Shown here: piece after piece, positions 49,801 through 60,883 of the stretch
Numbering within the stretch: position 1 is the first letter of the stretch
How the letters are laid out: every line of letters begins with the position of its first letter
DNA from: Ziziphus jujuba
Lineage: Eukaryota; Streptophyta; Magnoliopsida; Rosales; Rhamnaceae
DNA length: 64,000 nucleotides
Direction of reading: 5' to 3'
Assembly (NCBI RefSeq): GCF_031755915.1
Contig: NC_083385.1
Location: 17,133,001-17,197,000 of the forward strand
Position numbers and translations under genes: made by a program
Notes under the pieces: model-generated
Databases searched by the model: none
What the model was told of the DNA's origin: nothing
The model's input: only the letters and a program-made list of their open reading frames with translations

Positions 49801-52800
49801 GGTGAGTTAACATCATCCTGAAAAGCTTAAAATGTTTGGAAATGGATCAATTCATGTATATCACAGTTTGCAATAGGATTTGCAGACATATTTATCACAT
49901 CGTTAATGTTAACAAATGTTTTGACAATATTAACTTCTAACTAAAGCAGTTTTATAGCCCCTTGGTCTCGTTTCAGGTGAAAAAGAATAGGTTTGGACTA
50001 GGGCAGGAGTGAATCAATGATTTGGAACTTACCATTCAAAACGAACATATTTGTGTTCCTAATTCACTCTCTGCTTAAAGCAAAAGCTCAATTCACTGTA
50101 GTAGATCAAAATCTGCCCTTATTATTCATAAGAGTGACATCATCTATCAGTGCTGTGCATCTCTGTGTGTGTGTGTGTCTCTGTCTCTCTCTCTCTCTCT
50201 TTGCCATTTTCTTCCTGGCTCTGTTTGTGTAAACGATACCATGCTAACTAAAAATATAAGCTCCATGATCAAGGTTCAATTCATTTATTCTATTAAATGC
50301 AAGTGTTTGGTATTGCCCTTGTAGGCAGGCTATGTTGGAGAGGATGTGGAGTCAATATTGCATAAACTGCTAATGGTATGGTTACTGTTATTTCATTTTT
50401 ATCTTAGATTACAGACATTATTATGTTGGAGAAAATTTGATGTTATTTGTGTCTCATCAGCCAGCATAAATATGTTTTGTCAGTTTTATTTGTTCAATAA
50501 GATGAGTAATTTTGATTATTATTTTTTTCATTAGGAGGCTGAGTTCAATGTGGAAGCAGCTCAGAAAGGGATTGTCTACATTGATGAAGTTGACAAGATA
50601 ACAAAGAAGGTTGAGTTACAAGTATATGAGTTATGCATTTAGATATTTCTATGGTACAGGATAATTCAGTTAGATTTTTGACAGGCTGAGAGCTTAAACA
50701 TTGGCAGAGATGTATCTGGAGAGGGTGTTCAACAGGCACTGCTAAAAATGTTGGAAGGAACTGTAAGCGAATGACATATTCATGAGTATCTAAATATAAT
50801 ATATTCATTTCCAAGCTTACCTTATCAAAATAAAGACTTCACTATGCGATTTATATTTGTGATCAAATTAAGAATGTTTCATTTCTGTTTGGGCGTTTCT
50901 CTAAAATGGATATGGTTGTCACAACTTTCTTTATGTCTCTATTCTACATATATCCCCAGGTCTGCATATTCTGCCTCTCTGATTCTTAGTTTCTGATGTT
51001 TTTCGCTCATCTTCTGTAAAAGACTTGTGAAATCCATAGTTTAATGATCTTGAGGAAGGAAATAACATTTTCTGATACTATTCTTGTCAAACCCTTTACA
51101 CCTAGATGTCATATCTCTGTATCAATTATTTGTGTGCTGAATCCTGTGCTTGAAGTAAGTCTTATGTTGATATTGTTACAAGAAACAGAGAATAGTTAGT
51201 AAGTTCTGCATTATAGTAACACAGATCTTCAAAATGATAAAGCATGTTCAATTCTGAAGATTTGTTTGTCTTATTTAATTGGTTATAAAAAATAGTTTTT
51301 CTTTGTTTCTCAGGTAGTGAGTGTTCCTGATAAAGGAGCAAGGAGACATCCCCGTGGTGATAGTATTCAGGTAACTGGACCTTAAAGTATCTGTGTATTT
51401 CTTTCTCCAATTCGGGGGAAGCATTTCCCCCCTCCCTCAATAAGATTATATCTGGTGTAGGAGAAAGGTGCCCCTTATGGTCCTAGGAATTTATCTTGCC
51501 TTATTGAACCAGGCTTGATGACAGGCACATTCAAAGTATTAATGTTGCTGGTTATAATACAAAAGGGAAACCATCTGAACTGGCTAGCTCATTGTTGATG
51601 CCTACTGAGGCAAAATAAGTGCACTTGATAGAACAATAAGTCTCTTAAAAAAAAAAAAAAAGAAAGAAAAAGTAAATCAGTTGGAAGTGATTTTTATATG
51701 GCTATCATCTAGTGTCCAACTTTTCTGTCCCTGGATTTCTACTTTGAGGACTGCCTTTAGGCCTAGGTTTTCAAGGTTTGAAAGCACTTGCTGAGATAGT
51801 AGTGTTAGCATTCTTGCAAGGAACAGTAGATTGCAAATAAGACAACTATGTTTTGCACGGTATCCAGTGATTTACCAATTTCTCTCTCTTTGCTACTTTT
51901 CTGGTGCAGTGATATACCATGTTGCAATTTTTGCAGATGGATACAAAAAATATTCTTTTCATATGTGGTGGAGCATTTGTTGATTTGGAGAAGACCATTT
52001 CAGAAAGGTGACGTCTTTATCATTAGTGGATTATTTAACAGCCTTTTTGTTTCACTATCGCTAAGCAAGTTTGTTTGTTTGTATTTTTTTTTTTTTTTTT
52101 TTCTCCAGAAGGCAAGATTCTTCCATCGGCTTTGGAGCACCAGTTCGTGCAAACATGAGAAGCAGTAGAGTTTCTGATGCTTTAGTGACATCATCATTGT
52201 TGGAATCTGTAAAACCCAAATCCCAATATGGTTAAAGCACTTGCATCTTCCATGATAGTTTATGTTTATTTCTTTTGGTTAAGATTCCTTTTGTTTTATT
52301 TCTTGATTTGAAATTTTATTGGATTCTCCGTCCCTATCCCTCACTTGTAAAGTGTATCATCTTTTGTTTAAATAGCCTACAATAATTCTAATGAGGACTT
52401 GCAGGTAGAAAGTGGTGATCTTATTGCATATGGTCTTCTGCCTGAATTTTCTGGGCGCCTTCCAATTTTAGTGAGCTTGTCAGCTTTAAATGAGGAACAG
52501 CTGGTTCGGGTATGTATGTTCTTCAAGTTTTTCCCATCGTTGGTTTTTGTGGTTATTAGTGGGATCAGGACATGCTAATTATGAAGATGGAGATCTACAT
52601 CAATAAAAGATAAAAAATGAAGACCTATACTCAAAGCTTTACTTTCCTTTGGTTCAAGCTTGGGTTGGAAGGCAATTATGAAGCTCAAGTCTAAATTTTG
52701 TCAAACAAAGTACATATTAATGTGTTTTCATTTATGGATTCAAGTATGCTCAGGCTTGGGCTTTAATTATGAGTTCAAACAGGCATCCTATTCCATTTAT

Positions 52801-54141
52801 CATATTGGATCGATTGAGCCCTTAGCTAGCTGTTATTCTAATCAGCATCCTAAAATCTGAGTATATCATATACTACAACTTATTGTGTTTTTCATATAGA
52901 ATCGGAATTATACTGTGTTATGTTTGTGCCCTCTAGATCGACTTGGTACTAACTAGATGCTTATACGCTCGTAAAACTGATCAAACTTGGTATTAGAATT
53001 GAACATAGTTGATTGAGGCTTTTTGTTTTTTCTCCTTTTCTCATTGTGAAGATATCAAGAAATTTATGTGCAACTGTTTTCCTAAAATAGGTCCTAACAG
53101 AACCAAAGAATGCTCTTGGTAAGCAGTACAAGAAGATGTTCGGCATGAACAATGTAAGATTTTAATCAATTGCACCTTTCATTAGCTATGCTTGTTGCAG
53201 AAGGTTTACCATTTATAAGAATGCTTCTTAATTATACATGTCAGGTAAAATTACATATTACTGAGAATGCTTTGAGATTGATTGCAAAGAAAGCAATGGC
53301 AAAGAATACTGGTGCCCGAGGCTTAAGAGCCATATTAGAAGATATCCTTACTGAAGCAATGTTTGAGGTAATGTATAAATATATATGATATATATACATA
53401 TATATTTATAGGGATTTGAGATAGCAAGAACAGATTCCAGAGCATGTAGGTCCATTATGACACAAAATCATTCTTTATATACACAGATTCCAGATATCAA
53501 GGAAAACATCGATGGTGTAGATGCAGTTTTGGTTGATGAAGAAGCAGTTGGATCAGTGCATGCTCCAAGTTGTGGTGCAAAAATTCTTCGTGGAAATGGT
53601 GCATTTGAGAGATATCTTCATGAAACAAAGACAGGAGAGCCTATGGTATGTTACTTAATGCCTTTCTGTGTCTTTGGAATCCGTCCCAAACCTTTTTTCG
53701 TTATTTACAGTTTACGCCAACTATTTTCTATGCAGTCTCGACCAAAATGAGTTTCCATAATAATATAAATTTACATTTTTTATATGAAAATGGGAAGAAG
53801 GTAAAATATATTTTGTTAAATCTATCAGCAAATATTTGGAAACTTCCACGAACCTCTGCAACACTGTCATTTCAAGGATTAGATATGTCTTTTTGTAATG
53901 TAAAATATAAATCAAAGTAAAAAGTCATTTACATTTTTGGAGGGTTACTGCTTAGGAATAGAAGTACTTTATTGAGACTTCTTCTAAGGACCGTTTTTCC
54001 CAACTGTAAACTATCTTTTTTCACCATCATTGCTTGAATAACAATAGGGTTGAACTCGACTCTCAGGTTGAAGGTGGAAATGGTGAGAACGAAAACTGGC
54101 AGAGAGAATCAGAGATTCAACAAAAAACCATGAGATTGTAA
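46801..54141 (+). CDS. CLPX: mitochondrial ClpX, ATP-dependent unfoldase subunit of Clp protease
   Basis: Fifteen exons: 46801-47460, 48148-48212, 48400-48497, 48622-48701, 50325-50375, 50535-50609, 50685-50762, 51314-51370, 51937-52007, 52109-52208, 52405-52509, 53091-53153, 53245-53367, 53487-53645, 54067-54141; 619 aa. The N-terminus [15 protein letters not shown] is Arg/Ser-rich and acid-free, as expected of a mitochondrial presequence. A C4 zinc site has C79/C82 and C111/C114. Walker A is GPTGSGKT (270-277), the pore loop GYVG (303-306), Walker B IVYIDEVD (331-338), the ClpP-docking IGF loop is at 418-420 and sensor-2 GARGLR at 524-529. All hallmarks of an active ClpX are present. It should unfold substrates and feed them to ClpP in the mitochondrial matrix. 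Intron 4 opens with GC and contains a MITE and a tandem duplication. An in-frame ATG at 46708 could add 31 residues. The last exon (24 codons) is the least conserved and the least certain. Confidence 0.94.
48817..49247. mobile_element. Tourist-like (PIF/Harbinger) MITE in ClpX intron 4
   Basis: The left end reads GGGCATGTTTGGTATGTAGA. The complement of the right end reads GGTCATATTTGGTATATAGA, giving imperfect terminal inverted repeats of about 25 bp that continue as AATAG/AATGG. Both ends are flanked by TTA (48814-48816 and 49248-49250), the 3-bp target duplication typical of PIF/Harbinger elements. The 431-bp interior is AT-rich and non-coding, so this is a non-autonomous element. Superfamily assignment rests on the TTA duplication and the GGGCATGTTTGG-type terminus. 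Confidence 0.8.
49271..49628. repeat. two-copy tandem duplication, period 178 bp, in ClpX intron 4
   Basis: AAGTTTGCTGACTGACTTTG starts at 49271 and again at 49449. The units stay nearly identical through TTTTCAAGTAATTTACTTCT, AAATGCAAACATTCTTGATT and ATCATCAACACCAGAAACTT. About 5% of positions differ. It begins about 20 bp after the MITE target duplication. Confidence 0.9.
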
Positions 54142-55369
54142 TTTCTTTCTTGAAATAGTTTGTACAAAGTTCTTTGTATGTATATGGACACTAGCTAGAT
54201 TGTATATATGCTTCCATCTCAAATTATTAGGACTTCAACCAATGATCCATGACATACTGATGGACCGTTTGTGGTTTGCTGGATGCTAGGAGAAGTCACT
54301 GGCGGTCCACTTGCTGCACACTGATGGTTGCTTTATTTTGATTTTAAATTTAAAAAAAAAAAAAAAAGGAAAGAAGTAAACCAAAAATTAATTTTAAAAA
54401 ATGTTTAAAAAAAGGAAAAATGGGGTCTGCTTTATAGATATATATATATATATATATATAAATAGTTGAGCCCCAAATGCAACAAATTCGAAATTGTGCT
54501 ATTTTCTTTAATTATTATTATTGCATCAACAACATTACAACCAATTAAATTAGCTCATTGTCATTTTAATTGTTCATATATTGATCATATAATTTACTTG
54601 AAATGGACAAAATTTGATTACTGCCTAGCTATAAATATATAAAATTTATATATTTATATGTTTTCAACAAGCAAATACAATATTTGGACATGTGTTAAAT
54701 TGGAGAATGTATAATTGGAGAATGTACAGAGGATTTGCAAGCTCCTAATTTATCAAACTCAAAATATAAGGTTGAACCTAATCAAAATCATAATATAAGG
54801 GTGTATTTAATTAGGATTTTAATTGACTTCAAGTGGTATTTAATACAAACTTTTAAAGACTTCAATATAAATTTGAAAGTATTTAAGATTTTCTTTAAAA
54901 AATCTATAAAAGTTTAAAAATATTAATTAAGATTTTTTAAAAGCCTATAAAAATAAAGAGGTATTCAATTAAAATCTTTTAAAAGTTTACAAAAGTCATA
55001 TAGTATTTAAAATGTCAATGAGTTTTATTGACCTTTTCAAATCCATGTTTTTAATTGACTTTTAAGTTAAAAATGGAAAGAGTTTTATTGACCTTTTAAA
55101 TCCATGTTTTTTTTTTACTGACTTTTAAGTTATAAAGTTGGAGAGATTTGTTTAAAAACTTTTTCACCTATCTAATCCAAAACTTTTAAAATGAATATAT
55201 TTGAATTATCCGGAAGTCATTTTTGCAACCCTTCCCAATTGAAAATACTACTACTTTTGTGGGGATGGTAAAATGATCTGATTGCGCAAATTCCCGCAAG
55301 GATCGGCCTCTACGAGACAGGACAAGATGGGATAGGGATAGGGTGAGATCGAAGAATGTAATCCCTGTC

Positions 55370-55409
<40 letters not shown>

Positions 55410-56615
55410 GTATAAACAAATTTAAATTAACATATTATATATATATATATATATATATATTTTTTTCCCCATTAAATGGTGTATTTTTTTTTTTAGAACA
55501 AATCATCTAATTGGCAGACTATTTCTGTATTCTATATGATTCGAATTTGACATAAATAAAAATATTCAACCATTAAAATTATTCATTTCATCATTTAAAT
55601 AATATATTTATATATACATATTATTATAGCTTATAACAATATAAAATTATTAGTAAAAGTATATATTATTTATATCAATAAAATATTATTTTTTTAAAAA
55701 TGATTGAATTTTATTTAAAAAAAATGTGGGGAATCAGTTTTCCTGGTCCTACCCTATTTCCCCTTCAGCCAATCTCTATCTTGCCCCACTTTATTGCCAT
55801 TTTTATACTTTTGTAGTACTCATTAGTTATTGGGTACTCCTCTATAATAATAAAAAACAAAAACAAGGAAAAAAAATTATTATAGATTGTGCATAAAATA
55901 TAAAATTAAAAAAAAATCCCAAGAAAAAGAAAAAAAAAAACATAAAATATGAAAGTCACAAATTTTTATTTTTATTTTTTCTTGTTAATATTTCATTTTT
56001 AAAGTGATTTTTATAATTTTTTTTATTGACATGTAAAACATAATTTTATTACGACAAAGTTTTTAATTATATTTTAAAGTCAATAAAAGTTTATCAATGT
56101 TTATGAAACTTTATCTATATTTACAAAGTCTATTAATATTCATCAAAGTCTATCAATGTTAAATAACAATAGTTATTGCTAGTGGGTTCACTTCAAAGAA
56201 ATGACTATCATTTACGAGTGAACATGAAGTTGTTTATTTGCAGCTTAAAAAATACTACGAAGAAAGTAAAACCAAAATGGATTATTGGGATGGTCGATTT
56301 GGTTATTCCTCAGTGTGTTTTTTATTTTATTTTTTTGTTGGCTTGAGCAAGTCAATTAAAGTTATTAAGCAACTTAGAGATAAAATTTTATGAGTGTATT
56401 AAAAAGCTAATTAAACCGTAAATTCCAATCCAACATGTTTAACTAAATTATTTTATAGTAATTGAATTGGATTAGTTTTAGAAATTTAAAATTGATAATT
56501 GGTTTACTTGTATTTGTTTCAAAAAACAAAGACATATATAATCGATCCAAATCAAACTGAATAAAATATAAATAATTGAAAAATAATTAGTAAATTACCG
56601 TTATTTCTATTTATT

Positions 56616-56651
<36 letters not shown>

Positions 56652-57480
56652 TAGCATTATTTAGTTAGAAAAATTAGTAGTAATTGATATATTATTTTAA
56701 CCAATTTTATTTTATTTATCTCATTTTAAAAACAAATATATTTATTTTTTAAAATATTCATAGATTTTAATAAAATATTTGGCTATTTTACAAGGTAAAA
56801 ACTAAAAACAACCAAAAATATCTAAAATTATAAAACCTTAAATTTGCAAATGCAAAATCCAAACACAATCCTAAACCAATCATCCTATATAATCCAAACT
56901 AATCATTATTGAATTGGATCACATTGAATTTGATGTTGAAATCGATATGGATTTCATTGAAATTATCAAATGGATTAGTAATTTGATTGGATCTATTATT
57001 GTTAAAATAAATTAGATAAATTAAATTATCCTTTTGGAACAACACAGTTAACAATCACTATTAATAATAACTCAGAAGTCCCAATTTCAAAACTTAGTGA
57101 GATAAATTACGTTATCCAAAAAAAAAAAAAAAACAATAGTGACAAATTAATTTTATATGGAATATATTAAATAAATTTAAAAAATAAATAATATTAGAAA
57201 TACTAAAAAGTCTATCAACATATATATTAAATAATAAGATGTCATTATTTGATAGATTTATAATGCTACACATACCAAATTTATTTATCAAAATTTTGAT
57301 AAGCAAATTTGGTAAATATAGAAATACTGTTTATTTAAACTAATTTCTTTAAAAAGTTGTCAAAATGTTTATAAATTTATTTATCAAATAATATGATAAT
57401 ATTTAATTAATTTTTTTAAATTTATTTATCTATATTTAATATTGATTTATTTTTTTAATTTACTTATTTATATTTAAAAG
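54142..57480. other. AT-rich intergenic DNA with decayed repeats
   Basis: After the ClpX stop and 3' flank comes AT-rich DNA with TA tracts (54438-54460, 55374-55405, 55436-55460, 56621-56647). At 54795-55110 the motifs ATTTAATTAGGATTTTAATTGACTT and GTATTCAATTAAAATC recur in one orientation, as in the ends of small DNA transposons, but I could not find a matching inverted end. At 55255-55375 and 55725-55800 are G-rich and C-rich segments that look like a degenerate GGGGAT-type repeat. No gene is supported. Confidence 0.5.
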
Positions 57481-58050
57481 TTCAGTTTTTCATAGGGGGA
57501 AATGGGAAAATAGAATATGAAAAGAAAATCGAAAGAAATGAATGCAAGGGGATCAAATTCTATTTGTATTATATCTGAAATGAATCTTGGCTATTCGTAC
57601 CCCTCAACTCCCCTTGTAATATAAAAGAATTAGTACCATTCTTTGGGAATGAGAGGAGACACAGTATGAACAAACCTCCCTTTTTTCTTTTCTATTGCAA
57701 TTTCTGGATTATTATATGATGATTTTTAAACTTTCCATATATATATAGAAATAGAAAGAGATAGACTAGAAACGATATCTCTTATCTCAATGACACCAAA
57801 GGGATATTAAATGAATGGAATTGGGATATGGATGGAATATAATGAAATAGAGCCATTAAAAAATGATTCATTTCTCATTTATGGGATTTTATGAATCTAC
57901 AAAAAAATTATCCACGAAGAAAAAATCAGCAGAGTCTTTGTATAATCACCTAAAAAAGGGAAGAGGGGTTTTTATTAATTGGGGTGAAAGTTAGGGATAT
58001 ATGGTGATACGAACTTAGAGAAATAAGAATTTAGAAAGTGATAAGACACA
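57481..58050. other. probable organelle-derived spacer, unassigned
   Basis: Base texture changes here from the AT-monotone spacer to mixed sequence resembling plastid intergenic DNA, and it runs directly into the rps19 fragment. I could not match it to a named gene. Assignment to the organelle insert is by adjacency and composition only. Confidence 0.35.
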
Positions 58051-58242
58051 TTTTGCATGTCCTCGGAAACTTAGAGTAGGTGAAAATTCTCCTAATTTAT
58101 GTCCTACCATACGATCTGTTATATAAATTGGCAAATGCTCCTTTCCATTATGGATAGCAATAGTATGCTCGATCATTGTCGGTATAATGGTAGACGTTCG
58201 GGACCAAGTGACTATTATTTCTTTTTCTGCTTTTGTGTTAAG
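58051..58242 (-). pseudogene. rps19: plastid rps19 fragment
   Basis: On the - strand this encodes [15 protein letters not shown], then STIIPTM, then [20 protein letters not shown] and VGHKLGEF, the signature of plastid ribosomal protein S19. Both ends are missing: the first 20 or so residues are replaced by unrelated sequence, and similarity stops at RGHAK. A few substitutions relative to the usual plastid protein suggest decay after transfer. It is a nuclear-located copy and not functional. Confidence 0.88.
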
Positions 58243-58429
58243 TGTATTTATTAGAATATGGTATAACGTGTGGCTTCTTCCGAGCATAAGCTCGTATGAA
58301 TGTGTAAACATGATATATAAGTAACTGAATTAGAGCTATTTTCAAATGGATCGATATTGGGATGAATTTATGAAATGTAAAGTCAATATATGTATGTGGA
58401 TATCTATAAGATATCATACGAAAGGGATG

Positions 58430-58504
58430 TTCCGGGTCGAGGACTCCTTCTCCTTCCCCTTCTTCAAATTCCGATTCGTATTGTTCATAGAGAAATCTCT
58501 TATC
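58430..58504 (-). pseudogene. ycf2: plastid ycf2 fragment
   Basis: A 25-codon - strand segment reads [20 protein letters not shown] followed by VLDP, matching the highly characteristic acidic block near the C-terminus of plastid Ycf2. Flanking sequence on both sides does not continue as ycf2, so it is a short patch in the organelle mosaic. Confidence 0.75.
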
Positions 58505-58813
58505 AATGAGGCAAAGATAAAAGATCCTGGAACAAGGAAATACCGTTTTCGATTGTCTCAACAACTAGATCAGAGTGCAGAATCAAAAGAGATTCTAAAA
58601 GAGATAGACAAAAGGGGGGTTAGAGACCAACGGATTTCTTGAGTGTTCGAGTTTATTTATGGCATGAAACAACTCGAAGTATGGGGCTAGCTTATTGATA
58701 CATTTCAGAAAACCTTACTTGAATATATTTAATTTTTTTTTACCAACAAAAATCTGCGCTCAAAATAATATATTTTATTTTATATTTTTGAGCACGGGTG
58801 AATCGGGATCCTA
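58505..58813. other. unassigned segment inside the organelle mosaic
   Basis: This lies between the ycf2 and accD pieces. A + strand frame (58346-58642) crosses it with [20 protein letters not shown], which looks like protein-coding or plastid sequence, but I could not place it. It ends in AT-rich DNA at about 58725-58790. Confidence 0.3.
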
Positions 58814-58819
58814 ATGCAT

Positions 58820-59146
58820 ATAGATACAAATGGTCCAATGGGAGCAAGAATTTACAGGAACAATTATAGTTACAGTAATGTTGATCATTTAGTCGGTGTT
58901 AGGAGGTACATTCGAAATTTCATATCTGATCAAGCTTTTTTCTTTAGGGATAGTAATAGGGATCATTACTCCATATATTTTGATATTGAAAATCGAATGT
59001 TTGAGACTGACACTGATCGTTCTTTTCTAAGTGCACCAAAAAGTTCTTTTTATAGTTATCAGAATTCTAGTTATCCGAATAATGTGTCTAAGAGTGACGA
59101 TCCTCACTATTATCGTTACATGTATGATACTAAATATAGTTGGAAT
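58820..59146 (+). pseudogene. accD: plastid accD fragment (acetyl-CoA carboxylase beta subunit, N-terminal part)
   Basis: The frame encodes [42 protein letters not shown] and [19 protein letters not shown], the variable but recognisable N-terminal third of plastid AccD. The zinc-binding and carboxyltransferase regions are absent. At residue about 111 of the frame it joins the end of rpl23 without a stop codon. Confidence 0.85.
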
Positions 59147-59215
59147 TACAGACATATGATCATTACGCTTCAACAGGGTTATTCTATTCCACCTGTTAGA
59201 AAGAAAAGAACTTAA
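59147..59215 (+). pseudogene. rpl23: plastid rpl23 3' fragment, fused in frame behind accD
   Basis: Only the last 22 codons remain: [20 protein letters not shown] and RT, ending at a normal stop codon. This is the C-terminus of plastid ribosomal protein L23. It is followed after 18 bp by rpl2, the usual plastid order and spacing. Confidence 0.85.
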
Positions 59216-59233
59216 ATCAAAATACTTAATAGC

Positions 59234-59380
59234 ATGGCGATGCATTTATACAAAACTTCTACCCCGAGTACAAGCAAAGGAGTAGTAGACAGTCAAGTGA
59301 AATCCAATCCACGAAATAATTTGATCTATGGGCAGCATCGTTGTGGTAAAGGGCGTAATGCCAGAGGAATCATTACCGCA
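59234..59380 (+). pseudogene. rpl2: plastid rpl2 5' fragment
   Basis: [14 protein letters not shown] and [20 protein letters not shown] then [10 protein letters not shown] match the start of plastid ribosomal protein L2. Similarity ends there; the downstream bases (59381-59475) are GC-richer and do not continue rpl2. The fragment is truncated and non-functional. Confidence 0.9.
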
Positions 59381-59475
59381 GGGGCTGGGTTCTATTTCCG
59401 GGTCGGGCAGGAGGTTAAGGCCATAAGAGAAGATTGCCCTCCCGGTAAGGAAGAGAGGAAAAAGGTGCTGTTATC

Positions 59476-59911
59476 TAGGGGTGGGCAAAATCCAATCCAA
59501 CCCGTTCAACCCGCCCAATCCAATCCATTTTTAACGGTTTGGATTGAATTTTTATATCAATTGGATTGGATTGGGTTCAAAATATTATAAATTGTATGGA
59601 TTGGATTGGTTATGGATTGAAAATATAAATCCAATCCAATCCAAATAATATATTATATAACTAAAAAATTATATATTTTTTATTTTTTTCATTTTTATAT
59701 ATTAATTTTGGTATTTTTTTTCATTTTTATATATTAGTTTTTAATTTTTTTTTCCATTTTTATATATTGATTTTTAATATATTTATATATATATATTTTT
59801 CTTTTTTTTTTCTTTTACATCCTCATATCTCAAATCCCAAATCAAATTGTAAGTTGTAACCCTAAACTAAACATTTACCTTTGTTGCCGCCCACCACCAG
59901 TCCATCACCAT

Positions 59912-59944
<33 letters not shown>

Positions 59945-60585
59945 CTACATATATTGTATCCAATTGTTACTTATATATATATATATATAAATGTCTAAAT
60001 ACAATTTATTGCTAATTTTATTGTTTTGATCTTCGTAGAGCTTACAGAATCAACTAAAATTAGTGAACTTGTCAACGTTGATTGACTTATGATTTACCAA
60101 AGTTTTAATGTTAAAAAAAAAAGAAGGAATTATGCATTGATTCTTGAGTGAATGAATTTTGACGAATATATTATTTTACATTATTTGTTCTAACAATTTT
60201 AATTTAATTTTATAGGAGTGAGATGATGATATTAATGTTTGCTATTTAATAAGTGCATGAGGTGTATCATTTGCTACATTTTTTTCTTTATTTTTCATTG
60301 TAGACTATGTTGTATTATTTCAATTGTATTTTATGTTTGGATAATTATAATTTATTATTTATATTTTATATTTGGAAAATTTTTTATTTGTATTATATAT
60401 TTATAAATTAGTAAGTTTCAAACCGATTAACCAATCCAAACCAAACCGATCATAAATGGTTTGGTTTGGTTTAGATTTAATGCTTTAATGGTTTGGTTTG
60501 GATTGTAAATTAGAAAAACCGATATGTATGGATTGGGTTATATTTCGGTCCAAAACCGAACCAACCCAATCCATGCCCACCCCTA
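59476..60585. mobile_element. non-autonomous hAT-type DNA transposon, 1110 bp
   Basis: Perfect 12-bp terminal inverted repeats TAGGGGTGGGCA and TGCCCACCCCTA bound the element. Flanks are CTGTTATC (59468-59475) and CTGTCATC (60586-60593), an 8-bp target duplication with one mismatch, as expected of hAT elements. Subterminal regions are packed with AATCCAATCC-type and GGTTTGG-type motifs. The interior is AT-rich and has no transposase frame. It sits inside the organelle-derived DNA, so it arrived after that DNA reached the nucleus. Confidence 0.85.
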
Positions 60586-60883
60586 CTGTCATCTATCTCG
60601 ACCAGTTTCCCGCTCAAAGACGTAAAACAGTTATTTGGAAACTCTTTCAAGCAAATGTACATTCACCCCTTTTTTTGGATAGAATCGAAAAAGACTTTTT
60701 TTTTTTTCTTTTGATATCTCTGAGCCGATGAAAATGTTTTTTAAAAATTGGATGTGGAAAAACACAGAATTAACAATTTCAGATTATACAGAAAAAAAGC
60801 CAAAAGGCATTGAGAAAACCAATGAAAAAGACAAAATAGAAGAAGACAAAAGACAAGAAAAAGCATGTATAGAAATAGCCATC
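60586..60883 (+). pseudogene. ycf1: plastid ycf1 fragment, frameshifted
   Basis: [20 protein letters not shown] then [19 protein letters not shown] match an internal region of plastid Ycf1 (Tic214). The frame breaks at a poly-T run near 60693-60705 and continues in another frame as [20 protein letters not shown], then a Lys/Glu-rich stretch. Similarity ends near 60883. The hAT target site adjoins its left end. Confidence 0.85.

Larger units (their letters stand above)
48702..50324 (+). other. GC-AG intron (intron 4 of ClpX), enlarged by insertions
   Basis: The exon ends ACGCAG and the intron opens GCAAGT; it closes with CTTGTAG. Splicing joins ATTLTQ to AGYVGEDVE, an invariant ClpX stretch, so the GC donor is required. 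At 1623 bp it is the longest intron of the gene and contains a MITE and a 178-bp tandem duplication. Confidence 0.88.
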
